Source: Sandaracinus amylolyticus (GTDB taxonomy: Bacteria > Myxococcota_A > Polyangia > Polyangiales > Sandaracinaceae). From it: a stretch of 64,000 nt of DNA. The stretch covers positions 5,394,001-5,458,000 of the forward strand of contig NZ_CP011125.1 in the NCBI RefSeq assembly GCF_000737325.1, read 5' to 3'. The notes under the pieces were generated by a model, which did not search any database, was not told the origin of the DNA, and saw only the letters and a program-made list of their open reading frames with translations. Both the position numbers and the translations under genes were made by a program. Shown one piece after another: positions 51,599 through 63,219 of the stretch (position 1 is its first letter; each line of letters begins with the position of its first letter).

Positions 51599-52738
51599 TC
51601 AGCCTCCCTGCACGGCCTTCTCGTAGACGCGGTACTTCTTGTAGATGCGCGCGCCCATCGACTTGATGCCGAGGTTGATGGGTCGGTTGTCCTCGAGCGT
51701 CCAGGAGAGCTCGCCCCACTCGTAGCCGAGCTTCTCGCCGCGCTTCGCGACCTCGACGTAGAGCGCGTGCGACAGGCCCGCGTAGCGGCGCTGGTGGCGC
51801 ATCTCGCTCCGGATGCCGAGCATCACGAGGCGCGCGCTCTTCGGGCGCTTGATCTTCAGCCGCCAGATCAGCTTCCCGAGCGTGACCGGGTTCAGCTTGC
51901 CGTCGAAGTCGCGGATGACCTCGTTGAGGTTCGGCAGCGCGATGCACATCGCGACCGCCTTGCCGTCGACCTCGGCGATGAACGCGAGCTCTTTGTCGAG
52001 GATCAGCTTCAGATCCTCGCCCATCTTCTTCGCCTCTTCTTCGGTCGCCGGGACGAAGCCCCAGTTGTCCTTCCAGGCGTCGTTGAAGATGTCGAGGATG
52101 ATCCGCAGCTCGCGGTCCATCTTGCTCGGCTCGACCGAGCGCAGGCGCACCTCGGGCAGCGCCTTCGTCTCCTCCCACGCCTTCAGCGCGCGCGGCGGGA
52201 TCTCGCCGACGTCGAAGCGCCACGCGTAGAAGTCCTTCGCCTTCTCGAGGCCCGACGCGAGCGCCACGCGATCCTGCCAGGGCCGGTGGTGGTTCATCAT
52301 CAGCACCGGCGGCGTGTCGAAGCCCTCGATCAGCACGCCGAGCTCTTCGTTGATCGTCAGCGAGAAGGGCCCGCGCATGCGGTGCATGCCGCGGCGCGCG
52401 ACCCACTTCGACGCCGCGTCGACGAGCGCCTTGCCGACCTCCTCGTCGTCGACGGTGTCGAAGAACCCGAAGAAGCCGGTGCGATCCTCGTACTTGCGCA
52501 GGTGCTCGTGATCGAGCTGCGCCGAGATGCGACCGACGAGGCGACCGTCCTTCCACGCCGTGAACAGCGCGAGCTCGCCGCGGTGGAAGAACGGGTTCTT
52601 CCCGGGCGTGAGGCGCTGCTTCATCTCGAAGTCGAGGGGCTGCACCCAATTCGGATCGCCGGCGTAGACGATGCGTGGAACGCGCAGGAAGTCGCTCAGG
52701 TCCTGACCGGGGACGTGCTCGCGGATCTCGATCGCCAT
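51599..52738 (-). CDS. GNAT-like N-acetyltransferase family protein
   Basis: Soluble protein of 379 residues. The opening MAIEIREHVPGQDLSDFLRV and ALFTAWKDGRLVGRISAQLD, KALVDAASKWVARRGMHRMR and LSHALYVEVAKRGEKLGYEW (an acetyl-CoA-loop-like stretch) fit a twin GNAT fold, seen in many large uncharacterised proteins of high-GC bacteria. The central block PFSLTINEELGVLIEGFDTP is conserved in these. Substrate unknown. The ATG at 52738 is chosen; it is head of a unit with the membrane protein at 51164. Confidence 0.68.
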   Translation of the reverse strand: MAIEIREHVPGQDLSDFLRVPRIVYAGDPNWVQPLDFEMKQRLTPGKNPFFHRGELALFTAWKDGRLVGRISAQLDHEHLRKYEDRTGFFGFFDTVDDEEVGKALVDAASKWVARRGMHRMRGPFSLTINEELGVLIEGFDTPPVLMMNHHRPWQDRVALASGLEKAKDFYAWRFDVGEIPPRALKAWEETKALPEVRLRSVEPSKMDRELRIILDIFNDAWKDNWGFVPATEEEAKKMGEDLKLILDKELAFIAEVDGKAVAMCIALPNLNEVIRDFDGKLNPVTLGKLIWRLKIKRPKSARLVMLGIRSEMRHQRRYAGLSHALYVEVAKRGEKLGYEWGELSWTLEDNRPINLGIKSMGARIYKKYRVYEKAVQGG

Positions 52739-52875
52739 CGCGCTCCCTCGTGCGGCGTCGGCCTGTGCGACGCGCGGCGCGCACGTACCACGCGACGGGC
52801 GCATCGCAAGAGGGCGTTCACGCGTCGCGAGTGTGTCTTGCCGAAGCGCTTGCGCGTGTGTGTATCCTTCGGCCC

Positions 52876-55461
52876 ATGCGCTATCCGTTACTTTCCGGTC
52901 ACATTTTCGCCACAGTCCTCGTCGTCTCGCTCGGCGCGTGCGGCGACGACGACGGGATGACCGGTGACGCGGGCGCGGACTCGGGCCCGCCGCCGACCTG
53001 CGGTCAGGTCGATCCGTTCGAGACCGGCGATGCCGACGGGCACGCCGAGCCGCTCGCGACCGCGGGCCAGGCGCGCGCGGGGCGCATCGAGGAGAGCGAG
53101 CTGCCCGAGGATCGCCACGGGCTCGCGACGTGGTCGGCGGGCGACTTCGTCCTCGCGAACGATCGCGTCGCGGTGATCATCGAGGACGTCGGGCCCTCGG
53201 ATCTCTACGACCCGTTCGGCGGGCGCATCGTCGGTGTCGCGAGCCGCGAGACGGACGGCGCGCTCGTGCCCGCCGACTTCAACGAGGTGCTCTTCGGGCT
53301 CGGCGCGTACCTCGTGCGCACCGAAGCCGTCACCGTGATGAACGACGGCAGCGACGGCCAGCCCGCGGTGGTGCGCGCCACGGGTCCGCTCGCGCCGATC
53401 GACTTCGCGGGTGACCTGCTGAACATCGTGCGCGGCGACGTGAACGGCTTCCCCGCGGCGATCGAGTACGAGCTCGCGCCCGACAGTGATCGGGTGCGCA
53501 TCACGATCCACGCGGCGGAGTCGTCGGCGGCCGCGGCCAACGTGTCGAACGTCCTCCAGGGATTCTTCCAGAGCTCGCGCATGCCGCCGTGGACGCCGAG
53601 CGGCGGGTTCGACGACTTCACGGGAACCACGCCGTTCATCGCGTTCGACGACCCGAACGGCGGCGCGTCGTACGCCTACGAGCCGCCCGAGGGGCGCATG
53701 CTGAACAAGATCATCGAGCAGAGCGGCGTGCTGGTGGCGCACATCGGCCCGCAGCGGATCGAGGCTTGCGCGCGCGTCTCGGTGCCGCTCGGATCGATCG
53801 CGATCGGACGCTCGCTCGATCGCACGCAGGCGATCGCGCGCGAGGCGCTCGGCGAGGCGTCGCGCACGGTCCGCGGCACGGTGCTCGAGGCCGATGGGTC
53901 GCCGGCGACCGACGTGCGCGTGCACGTGACGAGCGGCGACACGCACCACACGCGCGGGCGCGTCGACGAGACGGGCGCGTTCGAGCTCGCGGTGCCCGAC
54001 GAGGACGTGCAGGTCTGGGCGTATCGACGCGGCACGCCGATCGCGGGGCCGTTCGCGGCGCCGCGCGGGACCGACGACGTGACGCTCACGATGGCGGCGA
54101 TGGGCACCATCGAAGTGCACGCGCGCGACGAGGCAGGCGGCGGTCTTCCAGCGCGTGTCCAGCTGTTCCCGGTGGGCACCGAGATCGCGCGGCCCGCGGG
54201 CAGCTGGGGCGAGCAGCAGGTGCCGGGCGGCCGCGCCGACGTGCTCTTCGCGGGCGCGACCGGCGACCTGACGGTGCGCGTGCCGGCGGGTCCGTGGCGC
54301 GTCGTGGTGTCCCGCGGCTACGAGTACGAGCTCGTCGACAGCACGGTCACCGTCGCCGCCGACGCGACGCAGACGATCGACGCGACGCTGGTGCGCAGCG
54401 TCGACACGACGGGCGTGCTCTGCGCCGACTACCACGTCCACACGACGCGCTCGCCGGACTCCGACGACGACGCCGCCGCGAAGGTGAGCGCGCTCGTCGC
54501 GGACGGGCTCGAGCTCGCGGTGCGCAGCGATCACGAGTTCATCGCCGCGTTCGATCCGGTCGTGCAGGAGCTCGGGCTCGGCGCGTTCGCGCTCGGTCTC
54601 GCCGGCGAGGAGCTCACGACGTTCGAGTGGGGGCACTTCGGCGTGTTCCCGGTCGAGCCCGACGACACGCGTCCGAACGGCGGCGCGCCGCGCTGGCCGG
54701 GGCGCCTGCCGCCCGACGTGTTCGCGGAAGCGCGCGCGCTGCCGGGCGCGCCGACGCTGATCATCAACCACCCGCGCTCGGGCGGGGCGTCGCAGGGCTA
54801 CTTCAACGCGGCGGGCTACGACCCCGACACCGGCATGGTCGATCGTCCGACCCACTGGGACGAGGACTTCTCGATCGTCGAGGTGCTCAACGACTCGAGC
54901 TTCGAGCAGAACCGCGACAACACGGTGCGCGACTGGTTCTCCATGCTGCGCTTCGGACGTCGCGTGTTCGCGGTCGGCTCGTCGGACAGCCACCACATGT
55001 ACTCGGCGCCGATCGGCTATCCGCGCACGTGCCTCGCGATGGGCACCGACGATCCGCGCGGCGTCACGCCGACCGAGGTGCGCGACGCGACGCGCGACGG
55101 ACGCTCGTACGTGAGCGGCGGCATCTACCTCGACGTGACCGCGGCGGGCGGCGTCGGCCCCGGCGGCGAGGTGACGAGCGCGGGCGCGCGCACCGCGATC
55201 GACGTGGTGGTTCGCGCGGCGACGTGGATCGACGTCGACTCGCTCGAGGTGATCGTCGACGGCGTGACGACCGAGACGATCCCGATCACGCCGCCCGCGG
55301 ATCGCACCGACACCGTGGTGCTCGACGAGACGATCGAGGTGGACGTCGCCGCAGCGGGCTCGTGGGTCGTGATCGTCGCCGCGGGTGACGAGGAGCTCGA
55401 GCCGGTGCACCCGGGGCGGCTCCCGTTCGCGATGTCGAACCCGATCTTCCTGACGCGCTGA
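52876..55461 (+). CDS. CehA/McbA-type PHP metallohydrolase lipoprotein
   Basis: Exported lipoprotein of 861 residues, lipobox LGAC near residue 22, Asp/Gly spacer next. The first 500 residues are beta-rich with carboxypeptidase-regulatory-like segments (TVRGTVLEADGSPATDVRVH). The PHP metal site appears near 518 in CADYHVHTTRSPDSDDDA, with further ligands in VRSDHEFIAAF, TLIINHPRSGG and VGSSDSHHMYS, a CehA/McbA-like arrangement. Likely a phosphoesterase or related hydrolase on the cell surface. Substrate unknown. The ATG at 52876 follows a TATCCT -10-like element. An intrinsic terminator follows the stop. Confidence 0.82.
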   Translation: MRYPLLSGHIFATVLVVSLGACGDDDGMTGDAGADSGPPPTCGQVDPFETGDADGHAEPLATAGQARAGRIEESELPEDRHGLATWSAGDFVLANDRVAVIIEDVGPSDLYDPFGGRIVGVASRETDGALVPADFNEVLFGLGAYLVRTEAVTVMNDGSDGQPAVVRATGPLAPIDFAGDLLNIVRGDVNGFPAAIEYELAPDSDRVRITIHAAESSAAAANVSNVLQGFFQSSRMPPWTPSGGFDDFTGTTPFIAFDDPNGGASYAYEPPEGRMLNKIIEQSGVLVAHIGPQRIEACARVSVPLGSIAIGRSLDRTQAIAREALGEASRTVRGTVLEADGSPATDVRVHVTSGDTHHTRGRVDETGAFELAVPDEDVQVWAYRRGTPIAGPFAAPRGTDDVTLTMAAMGTIEVHARDEAGGGLPARVQLFPVGTEIARPAGSWGEQQVPGGRADVLFAGATGDLTVRVPAGPWRVVVSRGYEYELVDSTVTVAADATQTIDATLVRSVDTTGVLCADYHVHTTRSPDSDDDAAAKVSALVADGLELAVRSDHEFIAAFDPVVQELGLGAFALGLAGEELTTFEWGHFGVFPVEPDDTRPNGGAPRWPGRLPPDVFAEARALPGAPTLIINHPRSGGASQGYFNAAGYDPDTGMVDRPTHWDEDFSIVEVLNDSSFEQNRDNTVRDWFSMLRFGRRVFAVGSSDSHHMYSAPIGYPRTCLAMGTDDPRGVTPTEVRDATRDGRSYVSGGIYLDVTAAGGVGPGGEVTSAGARTAIDVVVRAATWIDVDSLEVIVDGVTTETIPITPPADRTDTVVLDETIEVDVAAAGSWVVIVAAGDEELEPVHPGRLPFAMSNPIFLTR

Positions 55462-55479
55462 TCGCGACGGTGGTGCGCC

Positions 55480-56880
<1,401 letters not shown>

Positions 56881-56926
56881 GCAGCCTCGATGTGGTCCCT
56901 CGGCGCGCCGATGTCACGAGCCGCGC

Positions 56927-56957
56927 TTGACTCTCCTGCAGGGGAAGACCTCAGGCT
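56927..56957 (+). promoter_or_regulatory. MerR-type promoter with 19-bp spacer
   Basis: TTGACT (56927-56932) and CAGGCT (56952-56957) are separated by exactly 19 bp, the over-long spacer that is diagnostic of MerR-activated promoters. The spacer holds the near-palindrome CTCCTGCAGGGG, the expected operator. Transcription would start only a few bases before the MerR ATG at 56968, so the message is nearly leaderless. Confidence 0.8.
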
Positions 56958-56967
56958 CTGCGTCGCG

Positions 56968-57723
56968 ATGTCGGAACGCATGTCGATCGGACGCTTCGCG
57001 CGCGCCACGCGCCTCACGGTGAAGGCGCTGCGTCACTACGACGAGATCGGGCTCCTGCGTCCGGCGTCGATCGATCGCCGCACCGGATACCGGAGCTACG
57101 CACCGGAGCAGGTGCGCGACGCGGTCACGATCGCGACGCTGCGCGCGCTCGACGTGCCGCTCGCGACCATCGCGAAGGTGCTGCGCGATCCGCGCTCGAT
57201 GCAGGCGGCGCTCGAGGCGGAGAAGGCGCGCATCGAGCGCGAGATCGCCGACAGGCAGCGCGCGGTGCGCGGGCTCGATCGCGTGATGCGCGGCGCGGCG
57301 CCGATCACGTACGAGGTCTCGCTTCGGACCGAGCCCGCGCGCTGCGTCGCGATCGTGCGCGCGACGACGAGCGCCGAGGATCTCGAGGCCGACACCACGC
57401 GCCTCGTCCGCGAGTCGCTCGCGACCGTTCCCGGCGCGCGCGATCCGGTGATGGCGATCCTCCACGCGTCGATCGACGACGAGACGATCCCGATCGAGAT
57501 CGCGGTCACGGTCGACGACGGGATCACCATGCCCGCGACGCGCTGCGCGCTCGTGCGGCACGTCGGGCCCTACTCGGAGCTCGCGCACGCGCACCACGCG
57601 CTCTGGGCGTGGGCCGACGCGAACGACGTCCCAGCCGGCCCGATCCGCGAGATCTACGTGAACGATCCCGACGAGGTCGCGCCCGACGCGCTCGTCACCG
57701 ACGTGCTCCTCCCGCTCGCGTGA
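56968..57723 (+). CDS. MerR-family regulator with GyrI-like effector domain
   Basis: Regulator of 251 residues. The N-terminal MerR HTH (SIGRFARATRLTVKALRHYD, TGYRSYAPEQVRDA) spans about 5-75; a coiled helix (ALEAEKARIEREIADRQRAV) links it to a GyrI-like ligand domain (TYEVSLRTEPARCVAIVRAT to the end LVTDVLLPLA). Such BltR/TipA-type regulators bind small hydrophobic or cationic drugs. It probably activates its own promoter, which has the 19-bp spacer, and the VOC gene 64 bases downstream. Starts at 56968 or 56980 both possible. Confidence 0.88.
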   Translation: MSERMSIGRFARATRLTVKALRHYDEIGLLRPASIDRRTGYRSYAPEQVRDAVTIATLRALDVPLATIAKVLRDPRSMQAALEAEKARIEREIADRQRAVRGLDRVMRGAAPITYEVSLRTEPARCVAIVRATTSAEDLEADTTRLVRESLATVPGARDPVMAILHASIDDETIPIEIAVTVDDGITMPATRCALVRHVGPYSELAHAHHALWAWADANDVPAGPIREIYVNDPDEVAPDALVTDVLLPLA

Positions 57724-57787
57724 AGCGCGCTCGTGCGCGGCTGCGCTCGGAGGGAGTCGTCCGTCCACCACCCGAAGGAGAGGATCG

Positions 57788-58207
57788 ATGTCCCAGCCCA
57801 CCCGTGGTCTCTATCCCGTCATCGCATCGCGCGACGTCGCCGCGTCCGCGACGTTCTTCGCGTCGCTGCTCGACCTGCGGCGCACGTTCGAGAACGACTG
57901 GTACGCGAGCCTCGCGTCGCACGACGAGCCGACGCTGCAGCTCGGCTTCGTCGCGTTCGATCACGCGTCGATCCCCGAGCCCGCGCGCGGCGCCCTCCCC
58001 TCCGGCTTCTTCGTCACGGTCGAGGTGCCCGACGTCGACGCGATCCACGCGCGCGCGCTCGACATGCGCCTGCCGATGCTGGTCCCGCTGCGCGACGAGC
58101 CGTGGGGGCAGCGCCACTTCATCACGCGCGGGCCCGACGACGTGCTGATCGACGTGGTCACCGTCATCCCTCCCAGCGCCGAATTCGCGAGCGGGTACCT
58201 GGGCTGA
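57788..58207 (+). CDS. VOC-family (glyoxalase/bleomycin-resistance) protein
   Basis: Small protein of 139 residues with two beta-alpha-beta-beta-beta modules ([58 protein letters not shown]), typical of the vicinal oxygen chelate superfamily. It may be an enzyme or a drug-binding protein. A GAAGGAGAGG site precedes the ATG. It lies after the MerR gene, so the pair may form a small ligand-responsive defence unit. Confidence 0.85.
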   Translation: MSQPTRGLYPVIASRDVAASATFFASLLDLRRTFENDWYASLASHDEPTLQLGFVAFDHASIPEPARGALPSGFFVTVEVPDVDAIHARALDMRLPMLVPLRDEPWGQRHFITRGPDDVLIDVVTVIPPSAEFASGYLG

Positions 58208-58232
58208 GGACGCGCGCTATGCTCGCGCCGCC

Positions 58233-59897
<1,665 letters not shown>

Positions 59898-59936
59898 CGA
59901 AGAAACGAGAGAGAGGGCGACGTATCCTCGCGCGTG

Positions 59937-61376
59937 ATGTCGATGCGCGCGCTCGCGTCCTCTCTCTCGCTGTGGCTCGTCGTCGCGTGCTCGTCGGGCG
60001 CGCGCGACCCCGAGCCGGCTGCGCCGGTCGCGCCGCCCCCCGCACCTCCCGCGCCGACGTCGATCGCCACGCCCGCGCCTCCGCAGCTCGACGAGCGCGC
60101 GGCGCGCGCGCTGCTCGACGAGTGGGCGCGCGCGCAGAACGAGGGCGACTTCGACGCATACGCGCGGCTCTACGCGACGCGCTTCGAGGGCAGCAAGCGC
60201 TCGGGGCCGCGGCTGCGCACCTACGCGCGCGAGGGCTGGCTCGAGGATCGCCGCCGCATGTTCACGCGCCCGATGCGCGTCGAGATCTCCGAGCTGCGCC
60301 TCGCGGCGAGCGCGACGACGGTGATCGCGACGTTCGTGCAGCGCTGGTCGGCCGCGACGTACGAGGACGTCGGCACCAAGTCCATCCTGCTCGTGCCCGA
60401 GGGAGACGCGCTGCGCATCGCGCGCGAGGAGATGCTCGACTCGTCGATCGTGTCGGAGCAGGCCGAGGCGGGCGCGCGCGATCCGCTCGCCCTCGCGCCG
60501 GTGATCGACGCCGGCGGGCTGTACGTGGTGCTCGCGACGCGCGTCGATCCCGCTTGGTCCGAGGGCGAGCCCCGCCTCCTCGTCGACGCGCCGCCGATGG
60601 TCGCGGCGCGCTCGATCGTCGACGAGCGCGTGCCCGACGCGCTGCGCCGGCTCCGCGGTCGCGCGCTGCAGCTCCACGGCGCGACGGGCCCGACGTGCAC
60701 CGCGACGATCGGCGCGCTCCACGAGCTGCGGCGCGTGCGCCCGCACTTCGGCTCGGTGCAGCACTGGAACGGCTTCGAGACCGGCGTGGCCCAGCCGCGC
60801 GACGTGATCGCGCGCGAGCTGTGGCCGATGGGCGAAGGCGGCGCGCTCCTCGTCGGCACGCTCACGACGAGCGGAGACTGCCGTGGCTCGAGCTGGGCGC
60901 GCGCGAGCGACGCGCCGCCGCCGGCGATCCTCGCCGAGGTCGCGACCGATCCCGCGCACGCCGCCGAGGCCTTGCGGCTGCTCCGCGAGACCGACGTGCA
61001 CCGCGCGCTGCAGCGCGACCACGACGAGCTCGAAGACGTCGCGCGCGGCGTTCCCTGGGACGAGGGCGGCACGCGAACGGTGCGCACGTTCGTCGACCCG
61101 ACGGGCGCGCGCGCGATCGTCACCGTCACCGTCGTCGTGAACGAAGGGTGCGAGAGCTTCGGCGGGCGCGCCTGGGCAGCGTTCGAGGTGCGCGACGGAG
61201 CGCTCCAGCTGCGCACCGCGAGCGCCGACGTCGCGCACGAGCCGCTCGCGGCCGTCGACGCCGACGGCGACGGAACGATCGAGCTCGTCACCGCCGACGG
61301 CGTGCTCCGCTGGACCGACGACCGCTACGCGCTGACGCCCGTGATCACCCCGCGTGATCTCGACTGCGGTTGCTGA
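59937..61376 (+). CDS. Lipoprotein with SnoaL/NTF2-like domain
   Basis: Exported lipoprotein of 479 residues. Lipobox VVAC lies near residue 19, and a Pro/Ala spacer follows. Residues about 55-170 form an NTF2/SnoaL-like fold (LLDEWARAQNEGDFDAYARL, ISELRLAASATTVIATFVQRW), often seen in ketosteroid-isomerase-like proteins. The C-terminal 300 residues are strand-rich and unassigned, ending LDCGC. It starts 39 bases after the fumarase. Function unknown. ATG at 59937 or 59943. Confidence 0.72.
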   Translation: MSMRALASSLSLWLVVACSSGARDPEPAAPVAPPPAPPAPTSIATPAPPQLDERAARALLDEWARAQNEGDFDAYARLYATRFEGSKRSGPRLRTYAREGWLEDRRRMFTRPMRVEISELRLAASATTVIATFVQRWSAATYEDVGTKSILLVPEGDALRIAREEMLDSSIVSEQAEAGARDPLALAPVIDAGGLYVVLATRVDPAWSEGEPRLLVDAPPMVAARSIVDERVPDALRRLRGRALQLHGATGPTCTATIGALHELRRVRPHFGSVQHWNGFETGVAQPRDVIARELWPMGEGGALLVGTLTTSGDCRGSSWARASDAPPPAILAEVATDPAHAAEALRLLRETDVHRALQRDHDELEDVARGVPWDEGGTRTVRTFVDPTGARAIVTVTVVVNEGCESFGGRAWAAFEVRDGALQLRTASADVAHEPLAAVDADGDGTIELVTADGVLRWTDDRYALTPVITPRDLDCGC

Positions 61377-61443
61377 CGCCAGCTGCGCCACCGCGGCGCG
61401 CGCACGGACGTGCGGTGTGCCACCGCGGGCGCCGCGGGAGCGC

Positions 61444-61657
61444 GAGATCGCGTCCAGCGCGCCCCGGAGCACGCTGCGCGAGCACGAGATCGCGTCCAGC
61501 GCGCCCCGAACGACGCCGCGCGAGCGCAGGAGCGTGATCCGGGCCGCCAGAACGCCGCTGGGCGATCCCACGGACGTCATCCGAGCCGCCAGAACGCCGC
61601 TTTGCGATCGCCCGGACGTGATCCCAGCCGCCAGAACGCCGTCTTGCGATCGCGAAA
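61444..61657. repeat. Second 42-44 bp tandem repeat array, five units
   Basis: Five units begin at 61444, 61486, 61530, 61573 and 61615 (steps 42-44). The later three share CCGCCAGAACGCCG and a GATCG-type tail; the first two share GAGATCGCGTCCAGCGCGCC. The array lies inside the 323-base gap 61377-61699. A reverse-strand open frame crosses it and would encode 14-residue repeats rich in Arg (RRRSGGWDHVR), but this is likely only a product of the 42-base period. Period and core sequence resemble those of the array at 13362-13800. Confidence 0.8.
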
Positions 61658-61699
61658 GTCACGTCGTGGCACACCGGATCGCCGCCGCGCGGTCGGGGG

Positions 61700-62161
61700 T
61701 CAGGGCCGGGCGCGGTCGGCGGCGATCCGCTCGCGCAGCCACGACCTCGCGTCGTGGGTGCTGGTGAACACGCGCATGTCGGTGGGCGCGGGGCGGATCC
61801 AGAGCAGCGCCGTGATCGCGCCGCGCTGCAGCTCGCCGCTGACGATCGCGGCGTGCGCGATGAGGAGCTTCTTCATCTGCGCCTCGCGCGCCTTCACCCA
61901 CTCCGCGAAGCGCTTCCGGCGCAGGGCGTCGATCTTCCCGGCGCGCCGCACGTCGTGCATCGTCGCGAAGCGCTCGCCCTTCTCGAGCAGCGCGTCGACC
62001 TCCTCGAAGATGCTCGCTTGCACGAGCTGCTCGGGATCGGCGCCCGGAGGCACGTCGAGGGCGACGAGCGGCCACTCCGACGTGTCGCAAAGCCAGCGTA
62101 CCGACAGGGCCCACCTCCCTTCGTACGGAGAGCGTATCGTGAATCCGATCGCGCCGATCAC
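61700..62161 (-). CDS. Hypothetical protein (STAS-like size and ending)
   Basis: Soluble protein of 153 residues. After a strand pair (LSVRWLCDTSEWPLVALDV) it has a helix-rich part (VDALLEKGERFATMHDVRRA, KRFAEWVKAREAQMKKLLIA) and an ending MRVFTSTHDARSWLRERIA. The layout (strand, helix, strand with RVFTSTHDA) is like small STAS/SpoIIAA-like proteins that myxobacteria hold in numbers; this is a loose resemblance. It diverges from the PAP2 gene, with only 40 bases between starts, so they share a control region. Confidence 0.6.
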   Translation of the reverse strand: MIGAIGFTIRSPYEGRWALSVRWLCDTSEWPLVALDVPPGADPEQLVQASIFEEVDALLEKGERFATMHDVRRAGKIDALRRKRFAEWVKAREAQMKKLLIAHAAIVSGELQRGAITALLWIRPAPTDMRVFTSTHDARSWLRERIAADRARP

Positions 62162-62201
62162 GAGGGGTTGTGGAGCGCCCGGTGGCTCGCAGATAGCCGA
62201 C

Positions 62202-63152
62202 GTGCGTCTCTCGATACCTCTCGTGCTCTGCGTGACGATCGTCCCCGCGATGCCGATCGCGGCGCAGGACGTCCCGCGTGATCCGGCGCCGCAGCCCGCG
62301 ACGGAGACCCAGGTGCGGACGCCGATCTCGCCGGTCGCGCCGTACGCGGCAGGGCTCGCGGTGTGGGCGACCGCGCTCGGGATCGGGCTCTACGAAGCGC
62401 CGTGGAGCAACGGCAGGGTCGACGCGGGCTGGGCCGACGCCGCCCTCGTCGAGCCGGTGATCCCGCCGCTCGACGAGCTCGACGACATCGATCGGGACGA
62501 GGCGACGCTCCGCACGATCTCCGACGGCACGCTCGTCGGGACGATGCTCTACACGCAGCTGATCGACATCGTGCTGGTGCCGCTGATCCAAGGCGACGTG
62601 CACCTCGTGTGGCAGGCGACCTCGGCGCACTTCCTCGCGCTCGGCACGTCGCTCTCGATCGACGCGATCGCGAAGCACGCGACGTCGCGCGAGCGCCCGT
62701 ACGGCCAGCGGCTGTGCCCCGACCACCCCGACTTGCCCCAGTGCAACAACGACGATCTCTACGCGAGCTTCTTCAGCGGGCACACCGCGCTCTCGTTCAC
62801 GTCGGCGGGCACGTCGTGCGCGCTGCACCTGTCGCGCGGGCTCTACGGGAACCTCGCGGCCGACATCATCGGCTGCGCGATCCCGGTGGCGGGCGCGGCG
62901 ACGACCGGCGCGCTGCGCGTCGCATCCGACAGCCACTACGTCACCGACGTGCTGGTGGGCATGACGGTGGGCTTCGTGAGCGGCTACCTGATCACGCTCG
63001 GCGTGGTGCCGTCGCGGGTGCGCGTGCCGGTCGGAGAGGTGGCGCAGGCGAGCTCCGACTTCACGTGGGCGGTGGTGCCGACCGCGTCGGTCTCGCACGA
63101 GCAGGAGGTGGTCCGCACGACGGTCGGCGCGGCAGCGACGGGCACCTTCTAA
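62202..63152 (+). CDS. PAP2-family phosphatase, exported
   Basis: Membrane phosphatase of 316 residues with a signal peptide (LVLCVTIVPAMPIAAQ). The PAP2 motifs are KHATSRERPYGQ (the K-x6-RP signature), FFSGHTALSFTSAG (SGH) and SDSHYVTDVLVG (S-x5-H, active-site His), in order. Hydrophobic helices lie between. It should remove phosphate from lipids such as undecaprenyl diphosphate or phosphatidate. The start is the GTG at 62202; the previous frame is open but not protein-like. Confidence 0.85.
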   Translation: MRLSIPLVLCVTIVPAMPIAAQDVPRDPAPQPATETQVRTPISPVAPYAAGLAVWATALGIGLYEAPWSNGRVDAGWADAALVEPVIPPLDELDDIDRDEATLRTISDGTLVGTMLYTQLIDIVLVPLIQGDVHLVWQATSAHFLALGTSLSIDAIAKHATSRERPYGQRLCPDHPDLPQCNNDDLYASFFSGHTALSFTSAGTSCALHLSRGLYGNLAADIIGCAIPVAGAATTGALRVASDSHYVTDVLVGMTVGFVSGYLITLGVVPSRVRVPVGEVAQASSDFTWAVVPTASVSHEQEVVRTTVGAAATGTF

Positions 63153-63219
63153 CCCCCCGAGAGCTTCGTCATCGCGCGTACTTCCGGGCGCGTCGCCGCT
63201 GCGCTACGGTGCCGCCCTC

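Noticed and set aside
61345-61674. Minus-strand gene of 109 codons with 14-residue Arg-rich repeats
   Set aside because: It follows the 42-bp repeat period, overlaps the end of the lipoprotein gene, and has no ribosome site; kept only as a repeat.
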